64,000 nucleotides of DNA, taken from positions 1,017,597-1,081,596 of the forward strand of contig DDFJ01000001.1 of assembly GCA_002337125.1 (NCBI GenBank), read 5' to 3'. This document shows, piece by piece, positions 26,995 through 35,068 of this stretch; position 1 is the first letter of the stretch, and each line of letters begins with the position of its first letter. The notes beneath the pieces were generated by a model. It saw nothing but the letters and a program-made list of their open reading frames with translations. It did no database searches and was not told where the DNA came from. A program made the translations under genes and the position numbers. This DNA comes from Chitinophagaceae bacterium UBA1931. Its GTDB lineage: Bacteria; Bacteroidota; Bacteroidia; Chitinophagales; Chitinophagaceae.

Positions 26995-29900
26995 CTATTG
27001 TATTTCTATTCCTGAAAATGCAAGCCCCTTCACGTTCTCCAGTTCAATCTTCACTGTATAATTGCCTGCATTAATCTGGCTTTTTGTATTTACTGTAAAC
27101 TGGTTCCATTTACCACTACGTGTAAAAGTAAATTCAACTGCTTCATCCATCATCCTGTTGCCACCTGCATCGAGCAGGAGTAATTTTCCTTTTACAGGTT
27201 TTTCATTTGGGTAATAATATTTCACCGTTACAGAATAATAATCACCCACACCTGTTTTTACAGGCCACTGAACAAAAGCAGCTGTATTCGTTTTTACGAC
27301 CGCACAAAACCTTCCGTTAGCCGAATCTTTTTTAACGCCATCACTTACAACTGCAACATTTGTTTTATATGGATTGATTGGTTTTAAATCGTAGGCAGGT
27401 TGCATGTTGTTTTCTGGCTTCATACAAAGGATTTTTTTTTCATCAATAAAAAGGGAAACAGAATCTCCTTTATTAAACCTTTTGCGGAAAACATTGTAAG
27501 ATGTGCCACCATTTTCATCAGTTATTATTTGACCATGTACATTTTCAAACCCTTTTAATGCCGAATCTTTAATTACAGCAACGAAAAGGTCAGTCGGACT
27601 AGAAAAAACATAATTAAATTCTCTGGTTTCATATCTTGAATTTAGTTGCAACCCATCAGCACCAAATAATTCTGAAGGCAAACAATTGAATATTACATTT
27701 TCTTTAGCAAATTGTTTATCGCCAATATCCAACCAGGATTTCCAGAGATATGTTTCGTCAGTATCCGGAATTATATAAGTAAATACTTCTTTTCTAATTC
27801 CTTTTGTAATTTTTTCTTTTTTAGCAATTGCAATTGCACTGATTACTGCCTCGCCAGCTCTGCTCTCAGGAAAAGAAATTATTATTTTTCCATTTACAGA
27901 TTTCGCAATAACTGTTTTCTTTAATGCTGCGTTTGTTCCTGCTTCATTCCAGATATCAATATCATTGATAACTGTCTTTCCATTAATCGCCACATCAAAC
28001 AAACGCATTCCTTTTGCATTAATGCCGCCACCTATGCCGAGCCATGGTTCAATGAAATAAAGTTCAACCAAATATTCTCCGTCGGGTAATGCGAATTCAT
28101 ATTGTAGTTTGTCCTTTCCATAACGAAATGTCTGAAACAGTTTCCAGTCTTTTGTATTGGCAATTGGCGAAAACGTTCTTCGCTGACTTGCAAAATTCTG
28201 CGGCACATTTGTAAAATCGTTTGCCCATGATGTTGCAAAACCCTTATCAGCCTGCCAACTATTTCCAAGCCCATCTTTATAATCGCTTCCTCCGCAATTA
28301 ACCCGGTAAACATACTGGTAACCTGCAGCCGGTTTTGTGATTGCAGTAGAACCAGTTAATAACTTTCTATAATTGGGTGATTGTTTCAAATGATTTAACA
28401 CAATCACATCTTTTGTAACAGCTTTTCCATTCACATACCCAACCGCATACAATACATTGTATTGAATATTCACTTTATCCCACTGAAAATGTGTACCAAC
28501 TCCATTTTTCTTTTTTCTTCCTAATGAAGCGCCCATAACATCATTGAACAATTCCACTTCATCACAATTGCTGTACACCGAAATACTGTCTTTAATACCG
28601 GGCTTCATCCAACGGTTGGGCCATGTATGCGAAACAATATAAATCATCGGTTCTGTTTCCTTTGGCGCATAATTACTGCGGAACATGTAATACGCATCGG
28701 TTGGTTCTTCCCAAGGCGTTAGCAATCCTTTGTAATTCACCGGGCCAATACGATCAAGCTCTCTCAATCCTTCACCACCCTGTACACGACCGGGATTATC
28801 ATGCGATGTGAGCAACCAGAAAAACTGTCCTGCACTGCTGTCTTTCACCGATTCAGCCAAACGGATTTTCTTTTCCATCAGCTGTGTAAAACGATCTTCA
28901 CTTAATGGGCCATTCTGCACAAAGCCACCTTCGGTATGTAAATCAATTGCACGCCATGCACCATATTCTCCAATCAGCACCTGTTTCTTTACATCGTATG
29001 CATATGTATCGGGATCTCCACCATAAGTACCTGTCCAGTTTTGCGGCACATCCCAATCAGTTCCTGTTCCACCATTGCAGGTAGTAACCAAACGTTGTGT
29101 TGATGCTGTTGGATCAAGCGAACGGATCAGCTCCGTACATTCTTTTGCAAAATCTTCGGGCAGCTTGCTTTCATTCTGCAAACCCCAAAGAATAATTGAA
29201 GGACTGTTGCGCCGTTCAATGACCCATTCCTTCAACAGCTGTTTAAAATTTTTCCTGAACTCTGGTGAATCATACCAGACGTGTGCTGATAATTGTGTCC
29301 ACCATAAAATTCCCTTTTCATCACACAACTGACCATACAATAAATTATGTGGCTGATGCGCATCACGGAAAGCATTGAAGCCAGCAGACTGCAACCATTT
29401 AAATCTTGCCCTGATCTGTTCATTGCTGAATGCATGACTTTGTCCGAGCAAATGTTCATACTCAGCAATGCCATTAATGAAAACCGGTTGACCGTTTAAT
29501 GTAAACTGGTGAGATGGATTATTCCAGTTGATTGTTCTGAAACCAAATTCAGTTTCTGACTGGTCAAGAACAATATTATTTTCTTTAACTGTTGTAATGA
29601 TTTTATAGAGATATGGATGTTCGATTGACCATAGTTTGATTTTCGATTTCAGGTTTGTGATTTCAGATTTTTGCTCAGTAACATCTCCACTACTTATTTT
29701 TACCTCATGCTCTGTTATTTTGCCCACTTCTTTTCCGGTTGCATCAATCAATTTATGTTCAACAACAGCATCCCTGTTTTTCTGTGAATAGTTTTTAACT
29801 GTTGTAGTAATATTCAGCAGAATTTTATCTGCAGAAATATCAGCCCACGCATGCACACCAAACGGTTCAATACGTACATCATTTGTAACCATTAAATGCA

Positions 29901-30483
29901 CCGGGCGAAAAATGCCCATCGGTTGTGAGCCTTCTGAAAATCCCCGTTCTTCACTGCAGCCACCGCAAACCCATGGCAGATCTTTAATGCTGGATGGATG
30001 ATATGCCCGCACTGCAAATTGATTGATAGTTCCATCTGTTTTGATAACATCTGTAACATCAATCGTAAATGTTGTTCTGCCACCGGCATGCTCTCCTACT
30101 TTTTTGTTATTGAGATAAACAGCTGCATAAGATCCAACTCCTTCAAAAAACAAAAAGAAACGTTTGCCCGGCTTTGCTTGTTTTGTTGTAAATGTTTTAC
30201 GATACCATGAATCGCCGTGGCGGTTGCCGTGTAATAATCTTCTGTAACCTTCGTACTGATCCCAATTGTGCGGAATGTTTACTTTCTTCCAGTTATTATC
30301 AATGGTTACCTGGTATGTATTTGCAGGTAACAGCTGATCATTACTTGTAGCAATGCTGTACCAATCATTGTTGAGCAGTATATCTTTTCGTTGGGAAAAA
30401 GAATTTTGCCACAAAGACAAGAAGGCAAATAGAAACAAAATGGGTCTCACGTAAAAAGTTTTATGTCTAAAACTTCTTGTCAT
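26995..30483 (-). CDS. GH2 glycosidase with malectin-like carbohydrate-binding domain
   Basis: About 1162 residues from MTRSFRHK at 30483, which begins a signal peptide ending NSFSQ; an upstream ATG at 30537 would overlap the GH95 gene. Numbered from this start: GH2 sugar-binding and Ig-like domains (~30-320), TIM barrel with acid/base Glu438 (GLQNES) and nucleophile Glu506 (LIGEYG). A malectin-like domain follows around 725-900 (VYRVNCGGSDYKDGLGNSW), then two further beta-sandwich regions to the C-terminus. The malectin part probably binds polysaccharide. The linkage is unknown; beta-galactosidase or beta-glucuronidase are the common activities. Residues ~270-283 (EQKSEITNLKSKIK) come from a spacer-like low-complexity DNA tract. 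Confidence 0.87.
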   Translation of the reverse strand: MTRSFRHKTFYVRPILFLFAFLSLWQNSFSQRKDILLNNDWYSIATSNDQLLPANTYQVTIDNNWKKVNIPHNWDQYEGYRRLLHGNRHGDSWYRKTFTTKQAKPGKRFFLFFEGVGSYAAVYLNNKKVGEHAGGRTTFTIDVTDVIKTDGTINQFAVRAYHPSSIKDLPWVCGGCSEERGFSEGSQPMGIFRPVHLMVTNDVRIEPFGVHAWADISADKILLNITTTVKNYSQKNRDAVVEHKLIDATGKEVGKITEHEVKISSGDVTEQKSEITNLKSKIKLWSIEHPYLYKIITTVKENNIVLDQSETEFGFRTINWNNPSHQFTLNGQPVFINGIAEYEHLLGQSHAFSNEQIRARFKWLQSAGFNAFRDAHQPHNLLYGQLCDEKGILWWTQLSAHVWYDSPEFRKNFKQLLKEWVIERRNSPSIILWGLQNESKLPEDFAKECTELIRSLDPTASTQRLVTTCNGGTGTDWDVPQNWTGTYGGDPDTYAYDVKKQVLIGEYGAWRAIDLHTEGGFVQNGPLSEDRFTQLMEKKIRLAESVKDSSAGQFFWLLTSHDNPGRVQGGEGLRELDRIGPVNYKGLLTPWEEPTDAYYMFRSNYAPKETEPMIYIVSHTWPNRWMKPGIKDSISVYSNCDEVELFNDVMGASLGRKKKNGVGTHFQWDKVNIQYNVLYAVGYVNGKAVTKDVIVLNHLKQSPNYRKLLTGSTAITKPAAGYQYVYRVNCGGSDYKDGLGNSWQADKGFATSWANDFTNVPQNFASQRRTFSPIANTKDWKLFQTFRYGKDKLQYEFALPDGEYLVELYFIEPWLGIGGGINAKGMRLFDVAINGKTVINDIDIWNEAGTNAALKKTVIAKSVNGKIIISFPESRAGEAVISAIAIAKKEKITKGIRKEVFTYIIPDTDETYLWKSWLDIGDKQFAKENVIFNCLPSELFGADGLQLNSRYETREFNYVFSSPTDLFVAVIKDSALKGFENVHGQIITDENGGTSYNVFRKRFNKGDSVSLFIDEKKILCMKPENNMQPAYDLKPINPYKTNVAVVSDGVKKDSANGRFCAVVKTNTAAFVQWPVKTGVGDYYSVTVKYYYPNEKPVKGKLLLLDAGGNRMMDEAVEFTFTRSGKWNQFTVNTKSQINAGNYTVKIELENVKGLAFSGIEIQ
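29636..29676. repeat. Low-complexity spacer-like tract inside the GH2-malectin gene
   Basis: The tract is built from short AAATCTGAAATC-like units on the coding strand and encodes EQKSEITNLKSKIK. Such units are typical of Bacteroidota intergenic DNA, yet here the frame is kept. Confidence 0.45.
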
Positions 30484-30514
30484 TTCATCCTTGCGTGAAA
30501 AGTAATTTCTGATT

Positions 30515-33307
30515 TTATAATTGCTTAAGCTCTCCATTAAATGTATAAACTGTATTTGCTTTCGTTTTCATCGCAACAACTTTATCCTTGTAACGAAGGT
30601 TCAATACACTTCCTGATTTTGACAGAATTTTCAGTTGTGCCAATTTCCCTCCGCTCCATTTCATCTCAGCAACAAAACCTCCTCTTGCACAAATACCTTT
30701 TACTTCACCTTCAGGTAAAGCCGATGGTAATGCCGGTAAAATATCAATAAATTTTGTATGGCTCTGGATCAGCATTTCACCAATACCTGCAGCACCACCA
30801 AAGTTTCCATCAATCTGGAATGGCGGATGTGCATCAAATAAATTCGGGTAACTGCCTGCGCCGCTGTTTGCCGGACTGATCAGCATCTGAATCATATGAA
30901 AAGTATGATCCCCATCTTTAAACCTTGCCCAGAAATTAATTTTCCATCCCAAACTCCAGCCGGTTGCTGCATCGCCACGAAACAGCAATGACTGTCCTGC
31001 AGCTTTTGTTATCTCCGGTGTTTCATCCCAATTGATTTCATTGCCGGGATATAATCCCCACAAATGTGAAACATGACGATGCTTGTCAGTGGAATCATCT
31101 ACATCCTTCATCCACTCCTGTAACTGACCGTATCGTCCGATTTTATTTGGAGCAATCTGTTTATATTTTTCACTCAGTGTTTTACGTAACGATTCATCTG
31201 TATTTAAAATCTCACTTGCTTCAATCACATTTTTAAACAATGCACGAATGATCTGGTGATCCATTGTTGGCCCTGCAACAAGTCCACCATGCTCTGGGGA
31301 GTTGGAAGGTGCACTGATCAAATATCCGGTTACTGGATCTTTCACCAAAAATGAATTAAAAAACAAAGCAGCATCTTTCATGATTGGGTAAGCTTTGTTC
31401 TTTAAAAAGTTTTTATCCTGCGTAAATAAATAATGCTCCCACAAATGCTGGCACATCCATGCACCACCTGTAACCCATATTCCATGATTACTTGCATTGA
31501 TGGCAGCAGTACCTCTCCACAAATCAGTATTATGGTGCAATACCCAACCGGGTGCATTATAATATTCTTTTGCGGTTTCTTTTCCCGTTTGTGACAACTC
31601 TTCAATCATCGTAAACAGTGGCTGATGCATTGGCGAAAGATTCAGCAACTCTGCAGGCCAGTAATTCATTTCAGCATTGATGTTGGTTGTGTACTTACTT
31701 CCCCATGGCGGACTTGTAAGATCATTCCAGATTCCCTGCAGGTTTGCAGGTCTTGTTCCTGGGCGTGATGCAGATATCAGCAGGTAACGTCCGTACTGTA
31801 AATACAACGCAACAAAAGAAGGATCGTTTGAAGATGCAAACTTTTCAATACGTTCATTGGTTGGTAAACTTTCATTGGAAGAATGACCAAGCTTCAGTGA
31901 AAATGTATTGAAGTATGTTTGATATTCTTTGATATGTGCAGCTTTTATTTGCAGATATGTTTTCCCTGCAACTGACTTTAATGCATTCATGCAGGGAAGA
32001 TTTGCATCAGCTGAAACATCTTTGTAATTTTTGTACGTAGTTCCGGCAGTTACATATACTGTTGCTTCATCTGCATTTTCAACTTTCAATTCTCCGTTTT
32101 CAATTTTTAGTTTTCCGTTCTTTACAATTACCTGCACATAACTTTTTCCCTGCAAAACACCTGTACGAACTTTTACAGAAAGCACAACTGTATTATCATT
32201 CAATCTTGTTACTGTAAAATTTCGGTGAGGACTGCTTAGCGTTGCTTCAAAACTGATACTTGCTTTTTTATCAGCTGTAAGATGTGTAACCAATACCTGG
32301 TTGGGAGCTGATACAAAGTATTCACGTTTAAACTGAACTCCATTTACAGTATACGAAGTGGAAGAAACAGCATTGGTTAAATCCAGCTCCCGTTTATAAT
32401 TCGTAAAACCATTTGTATTTGAAAACTTCAGGTATAAATCACCAAAGGGCTGGTAACTTGCCTGGTAAGTTCCAACCGGTGGCGGATTATCATTCACCAC
32501 ATGATATTTCCACTGACCATTCAATGAAATTTTTGCAGCAACATTATTCGTAGGGTAAACACCAGTATGAACAGTTGTGTCTTTATAACCATAAATTCCA
32601 CCCTTATCAGAAAAATTCAACACAAGAATGGCGATTGTATTTTTTCCTTTGTGCAGAATGTTTTTTGTAACAGTATATTTTCTTCCTTCAGTATTTTGCT
32701 GACTTCCCACCATCACGCCATTCACAAATGTATAGTCCCAGTCACGTATGCGGTTGAAGTCAACAACCATATCTTCTTCCTTCCAGTTATCCGGCAAAAC
32801 AAAACTTGTACGCAGCCACACAGCACCATCCAACGCTTCAAAGCCAACTGTTTCCCAACCATCCCAGCTGGGCACAGTCATGGTCTTCCATTTGCTGTCA
32901 TCAAAATCTGCAGCAGCAAATTTCTGATCGGCTGTCACCTGTTTTATCCAGTTTGTTTTTTCTGCTTCAAAACTTTTCAGTCCAAGAAATTCTTTTTCAG
33001 CCAACGCCTCTGCTTCTTTTTGCTTTCCTGCAAAAAGTAACTGGCGGATAGTATCTAAATATATATATGCTCCTTTCTTATTGTAATCTCTCGGTTCACC
33101 CGTCCATAATGTTTCTTCATTAAACTGCAGATGATCTGTTTCCACTCCGCCAAAAATCATCGCACCAATTCTTCCGTTACCAATAGGCAACGCTTCTGTC
33201 CATTTTGATGCAGGCTTGTTATACCAGAGTTTTAATTCCTGTGCAGGTAAACCCACACTAAAGAAAAACAGTACTGAAAATGTAAAAGCAATTTTTTTGT
33301 ATGTCAT
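30515..33307 (-). CDS. GH95 alpha-L-fucosidase/alpha-L-galactosidase with inserted jelly-roll domain
   Basis: 930 residues, signal peptide ending LPAQ. The GH95 N-terminal domain starts at LWYNKPASKWTEALPIGNGR. The catalytic barrel holds the family residues Asn542 and Asn544 (TTNINAEMNYW) and the general acid Glu672 (SNSPEHGG). Residues ~113-278 interrupt the N-terminal domain with a GH2-type sugar-binding jelly roll (FDDSKWKTMTVPSWDGW, WLRTSFVLPDNW, NGVMVGS). GH95 enzymes release alpha-L-fucose or alpha-L-galactose; in RG-II use a GH95 removes L-galactose. Residues 396-412 (KNGKLKIENGELKVENA) come from a low-complexity tract. The start lies 24 bp from a copy of the GTTGCGTCGCAC repeat. Confidence 0.9.
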   Translation of the reverse strand: MTYKKIAFTFSVLFFFSVGLPAQELKLWYNKPASKWTEALPIGNGRIGAMIFGGVETDHLQFNEETLWTGEPRDYNKKGAYIYLDTIRQLLFAGKQKEAEALAEKEFLGLKSFEAEKTNWIKQVTADQKFAAADFDDSKWKTMTVPSWDGWETVGFEALDGAVWLRTSFVLPDNWKEEDMVVDFNRIRDWDYTFVNGVMVGSQQNTEGRKYTVTKNILHKGKNTIAILVLNFSDKGGIYGYKDTTVHTGVYPTNNVAAKISLNGQWKYHVVNDNPPPVGTYQASYQPFGDLYLKFSNTNGFTNYKRELDLTNAVSSTSYTVNGVQFKREYFVSAPNQVLVTHLTADKKASISFEATLSSPHRNFTVTRLNDNTVVLSVKVRTGVLQGKSYVQVIVKNGKLKIENGELKVENADEATVYVTAGTTYKNYKDVSADANLPCMNALKSVAGKTYLQIKAAHIKEYQTYFNTFSLKLGHSSNESLPTNERIEKFASSNDPSFVALYLQYGRYLLISASRPGTRPANLQGIWNDLTSPPWGSKYTTNINAEMNYWPAELLNLSPMHQPLFTMIEELSQTGKETAKEYYNAPGWVLHHNTDLWRGTAAINASNHGIWVTGGAWMCQHLWEHYLFTQDKNFLKNKAYPIMKDAALFFNSFLVKDPVTGYLISAPSNSPEHGGLVAGPTMDHQIIRALFKNVIEASEILNTDESLRKTLSEKYKQIAPNKIGRYGQLQEWMKDVDDSTDKHRHVSHLWGLYPGNEINWDETPEITKAAGQSLLFRGDAATGWSLGWKINFWARFKDGDHTFHMIQMLISPANSGAGSYPNLFDAHPPFQIDGNFGGAAGIGEMLIQSHTKFIDILPALPSALPEGEVKGICARGGFVAEMKWSGGKLAQLKILSKSGSVLNLRYKDKVVAMKTKANTVYTFNGELKQL
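32074..32121. repeat. Low-complexity spacer-like tract inside the GH95 gene
   Basis: It encodes KNGKLKIENGELKVENA (residues 396-412) from repeated AAAATTGAAAACGG-type units. The KIENGELK peptide is what this repeat gives when translated, and it lies between regular GH95 beta-strands. Confidence 0.55.
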
Positions 33308-33331
33308 GTTCTGTAATTCTGTTTAGCTTTC

Positions 33332-33351
33332 GTTGCGTCGCACTCTTGTAC
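33332..33351 (+). repeat. Intergenic 20-bp repeat, copy 2 (core GTTGCGTCGCAC)
   Basis: Reads GTTGCGTCGCAC then TCTTGTAC and is followed by TGCAAC, which can pair with the leading GTTGC to form a hairpin. It lies 24 bp upstream of the GH95 start codon. Same orientation as the copies at 8438 and 43360. Confidence 0.8.
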
Positions 33352-33377
33352 TGCAACAATTCTGTTCATCTTTTTCT

Positions 33378-33436
33378 CTCACAGATTTCACTGATGTACA
33401 CAGATTTCTTCTGTGATAATCCGTGTAATCTGTGAG
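33378..33436. repeat. Long imperfect palindrome of the CACAGATT/AATCTGTG type
   Basis: Outer arms CTCACAGATT (33378-33387) and AATCTGTGAG (33427-33436) are perfect complements. The inner part continues to pair, with a CACAGA-TTTCT-TCTGTG hairpin at the centre. It occupies the gap between GH28 and GH95. A related half-copy lies at 35039-35068 on the other side of GH28. It may act as a terminator-like hairpin or as a mobile extragenic repeat. Confidence 0.7.
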
Positions 33437-33450
33437 CAATCTTCTTCTCA

Positions 33451-35013
33451 TCACTGTTTCACTTCTTCTTTCTTTACTTCATCTGCAACTATAACAGCTG
33501 CATCACCAAGCACATTATTCCTGAACAGAATATTTTTTGTTTCAGCTCCTTTTATTTCAGCAAACACATTTGTTCCGCTGAACGGCCAGTTGTTAATCAG
33601 CAATACATCTTTTACATTGTTTAACCTGATTAAAGGAACAGCAGCCAAAGGTTTAGCTGAAACAAAACCATCAACAAGCAGGCGTTCTGTTTTTTCAGCA
33701 GAAAGCGCAGTGCCTGTTTTTGCATTCACCCGTACATTATGCAGTTCAATATCTTTTGCATTGCGGATGCTGATTCCTGTCTCTGCTTCAAATACAATAT
33801 CATTCAGGCTGATTTCTGTTACCGGCATTTCATCAAGACCATTAATATACATTGCCTGTTTGGTGTAAGCAGTGATATTACTCAAACGGATATTCCTGAA
33901 TTTAGGCGTACGTTCACTAACAGGTTCAGGTTGTGATTTGGAATATTCCATATCCAGCACTATTGCCTGTGCTTTGATATTCTTCATCACAATATTATCA
34001 ACACGGATGTCTTCAACAACACCACCCCTTCCTCTTGTGGTTTTGATGCGAATGCCACGATCGGTTCCATCAAAAATGCAGTTGCTGATGGTGATCTTTT
34101 TTACATCTCCGCTCATTTCACTTCCAATCACCACACCACCGTGACCGCTTAACATCGTGCAATTGGTAATCGTATAATTTTCTGCGGGAGTTGCTTTTGT
34201 GCGACCCGGAATATCTTTTCCTGATTTGATGGTAATACAATCATCACCCACACTGATATGACAGTTGGAAATATGCACATACCTGCATGATTCAGGATTA
34301 ATACCATCGGTATTGGGCGAAATCGGGTTATTGATTGTAACACCTGTAACAGTTACATTCTCGCAGAACTCAGGATTCACCGTCCAGAAAGGTGAATTAG
34401 TGATAATGATTCCTTCAATCAGCACATTCTTGCAATACATTGGCTGAATAAACGGCGGACGAAGAAATCCTCTTTTCATCTGAGCCGGATCATCGGGCAA
34501 TAAAATATGCTGATTGAGTGTATCAAAAATTTTCTGCCATTTAGTCCTTGGCTGATCTTTTTTGTAACCTTCCACAAAGTCCCACCATTTTTTTCCATGG
34601 CCGTTAATCAATCCTCTTCCTTTAATCGTAATGTTCTCCGCTTTGTATGCATAAAACAAGGGCGAAAAACTTTTTACATCCACGCCTTCATAACGGCTTT
34701 CCACCATTGGAAGATAATCATCAAAATTATCAGAGAAATGAAGCTCAGCTCCTGCATCAATAAAAATGACAATGTTGCTTTTGAGATGAATGGGCCCGGT
34801 TAAATATTTTCCTGCCGGAAAATACACGGTTCCCCCGCCCGCTTTTGAAGCAGCATTAATTGCATCAGCAATTGACTTTGTTGCAATTTTACTGCTATCG
34901 TTTTTTGCGCCGTATTTGGTTACATCATAAAACCGCTGAGCCGATGCATTAAAGCAAACAGCTATTAAAAAAGTGAAGAGAATATTTTTTTTCATGTTAT
35001 ATTTTTTAATCAC
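33451..35013 (-). CDS. GH28 polygalacturonase-type glycosidase
   Basis: 520 residues, signal peptide ending NASAQ; starts at 35013 or, equally likely, the Met at 34995 (MKKNILF). A right-handed beta-helix with all GH28 signatures: Asp236 in NTDGIN, Asp257 and Asp258 in GDDCITIKSG, His291 in GHGGVVIG and the Arg/Lys pair in RGIRIKT (322/324). It hydrolyses alpha-1,4-linked galacturonic acid, or the galacturonosyl-rhamnose bond in rhamnogalacturonan I. Insertions in the first 200 residues and the long C-terminal helix coils suggest an exo-acting Bacteroidota subgroup. Its flanking gaps hold related CTGTG-rich repeats, so it may be a separately acquired gene. Confidence 0.94.
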   Translation of the reverse strand: MIKKYNMKKNILFTFLIAVCFNASAQRFYDVTKYGAKNDSSKIATKSIADAINAASKAGGGTVYFPAGKYLTGPIHLKSNIVIFIDAGAELHFSDNFDDYLPMVESRYEGVDVKSFSPLFYAYKAENITIKGRGLINGHGKKWWDFVEGYKKDQPRTKWQKIFDTLNQHILLPDDPAQMKRGFLRPPFIQPMYCKNVLIEGIIITNSPFWTVNPEFCENVTVTGVTINNPISPNTDGINPESCRYVHISNCHISVGDDCITIKSGKDIPGRTKATPAENYTITNCTMLSGHGGVVIGSEMSGDVKKITISNCIFDGTDRGIRIKTTRGRGGVVEDIRVDNIVMKNIKAQAIVLDMEYSKSQPEPVSERTPKFRNIRLSNITAYTKQAMYINGLDEMPVTEISLNDIVFEAETGISIRNAKDIELHNVRVNAKTGTALSAEKTERLLVDGFVSAKPLAAVPLIRLNNVKDVLLINNWPFSGTNVFAEIKGAETKNILFRNNVLGDAAVIVADEVKKEEVKQ

Positions 35014-35038
35014 AGGTGCAATTGCTGTTTCTGTTGTT

Positions 35039-35068
35039 CTGTGTTCATCTGTGCAATCTGTGAGAGAT
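35039..35068. repeat. CTGTG-rich repeat, partial copy
   Basis: Contains CTGTGTTCATCTGTGC and AATCTGTGAGAG, sharing AATCTGTGAG with the right arm of the palindrome at 33378-33436. It lies upstream of the GH28 start and runs up to the end of the preceding gene. Confidence 0.55.

Noticed and set aside
30484..30537. Longer N-terminus for the GH2-malectin protein from 30537
   Set aside because: It overlaps the GH95 gene by 23 bp, and the signal peptide starts properly at 30483.
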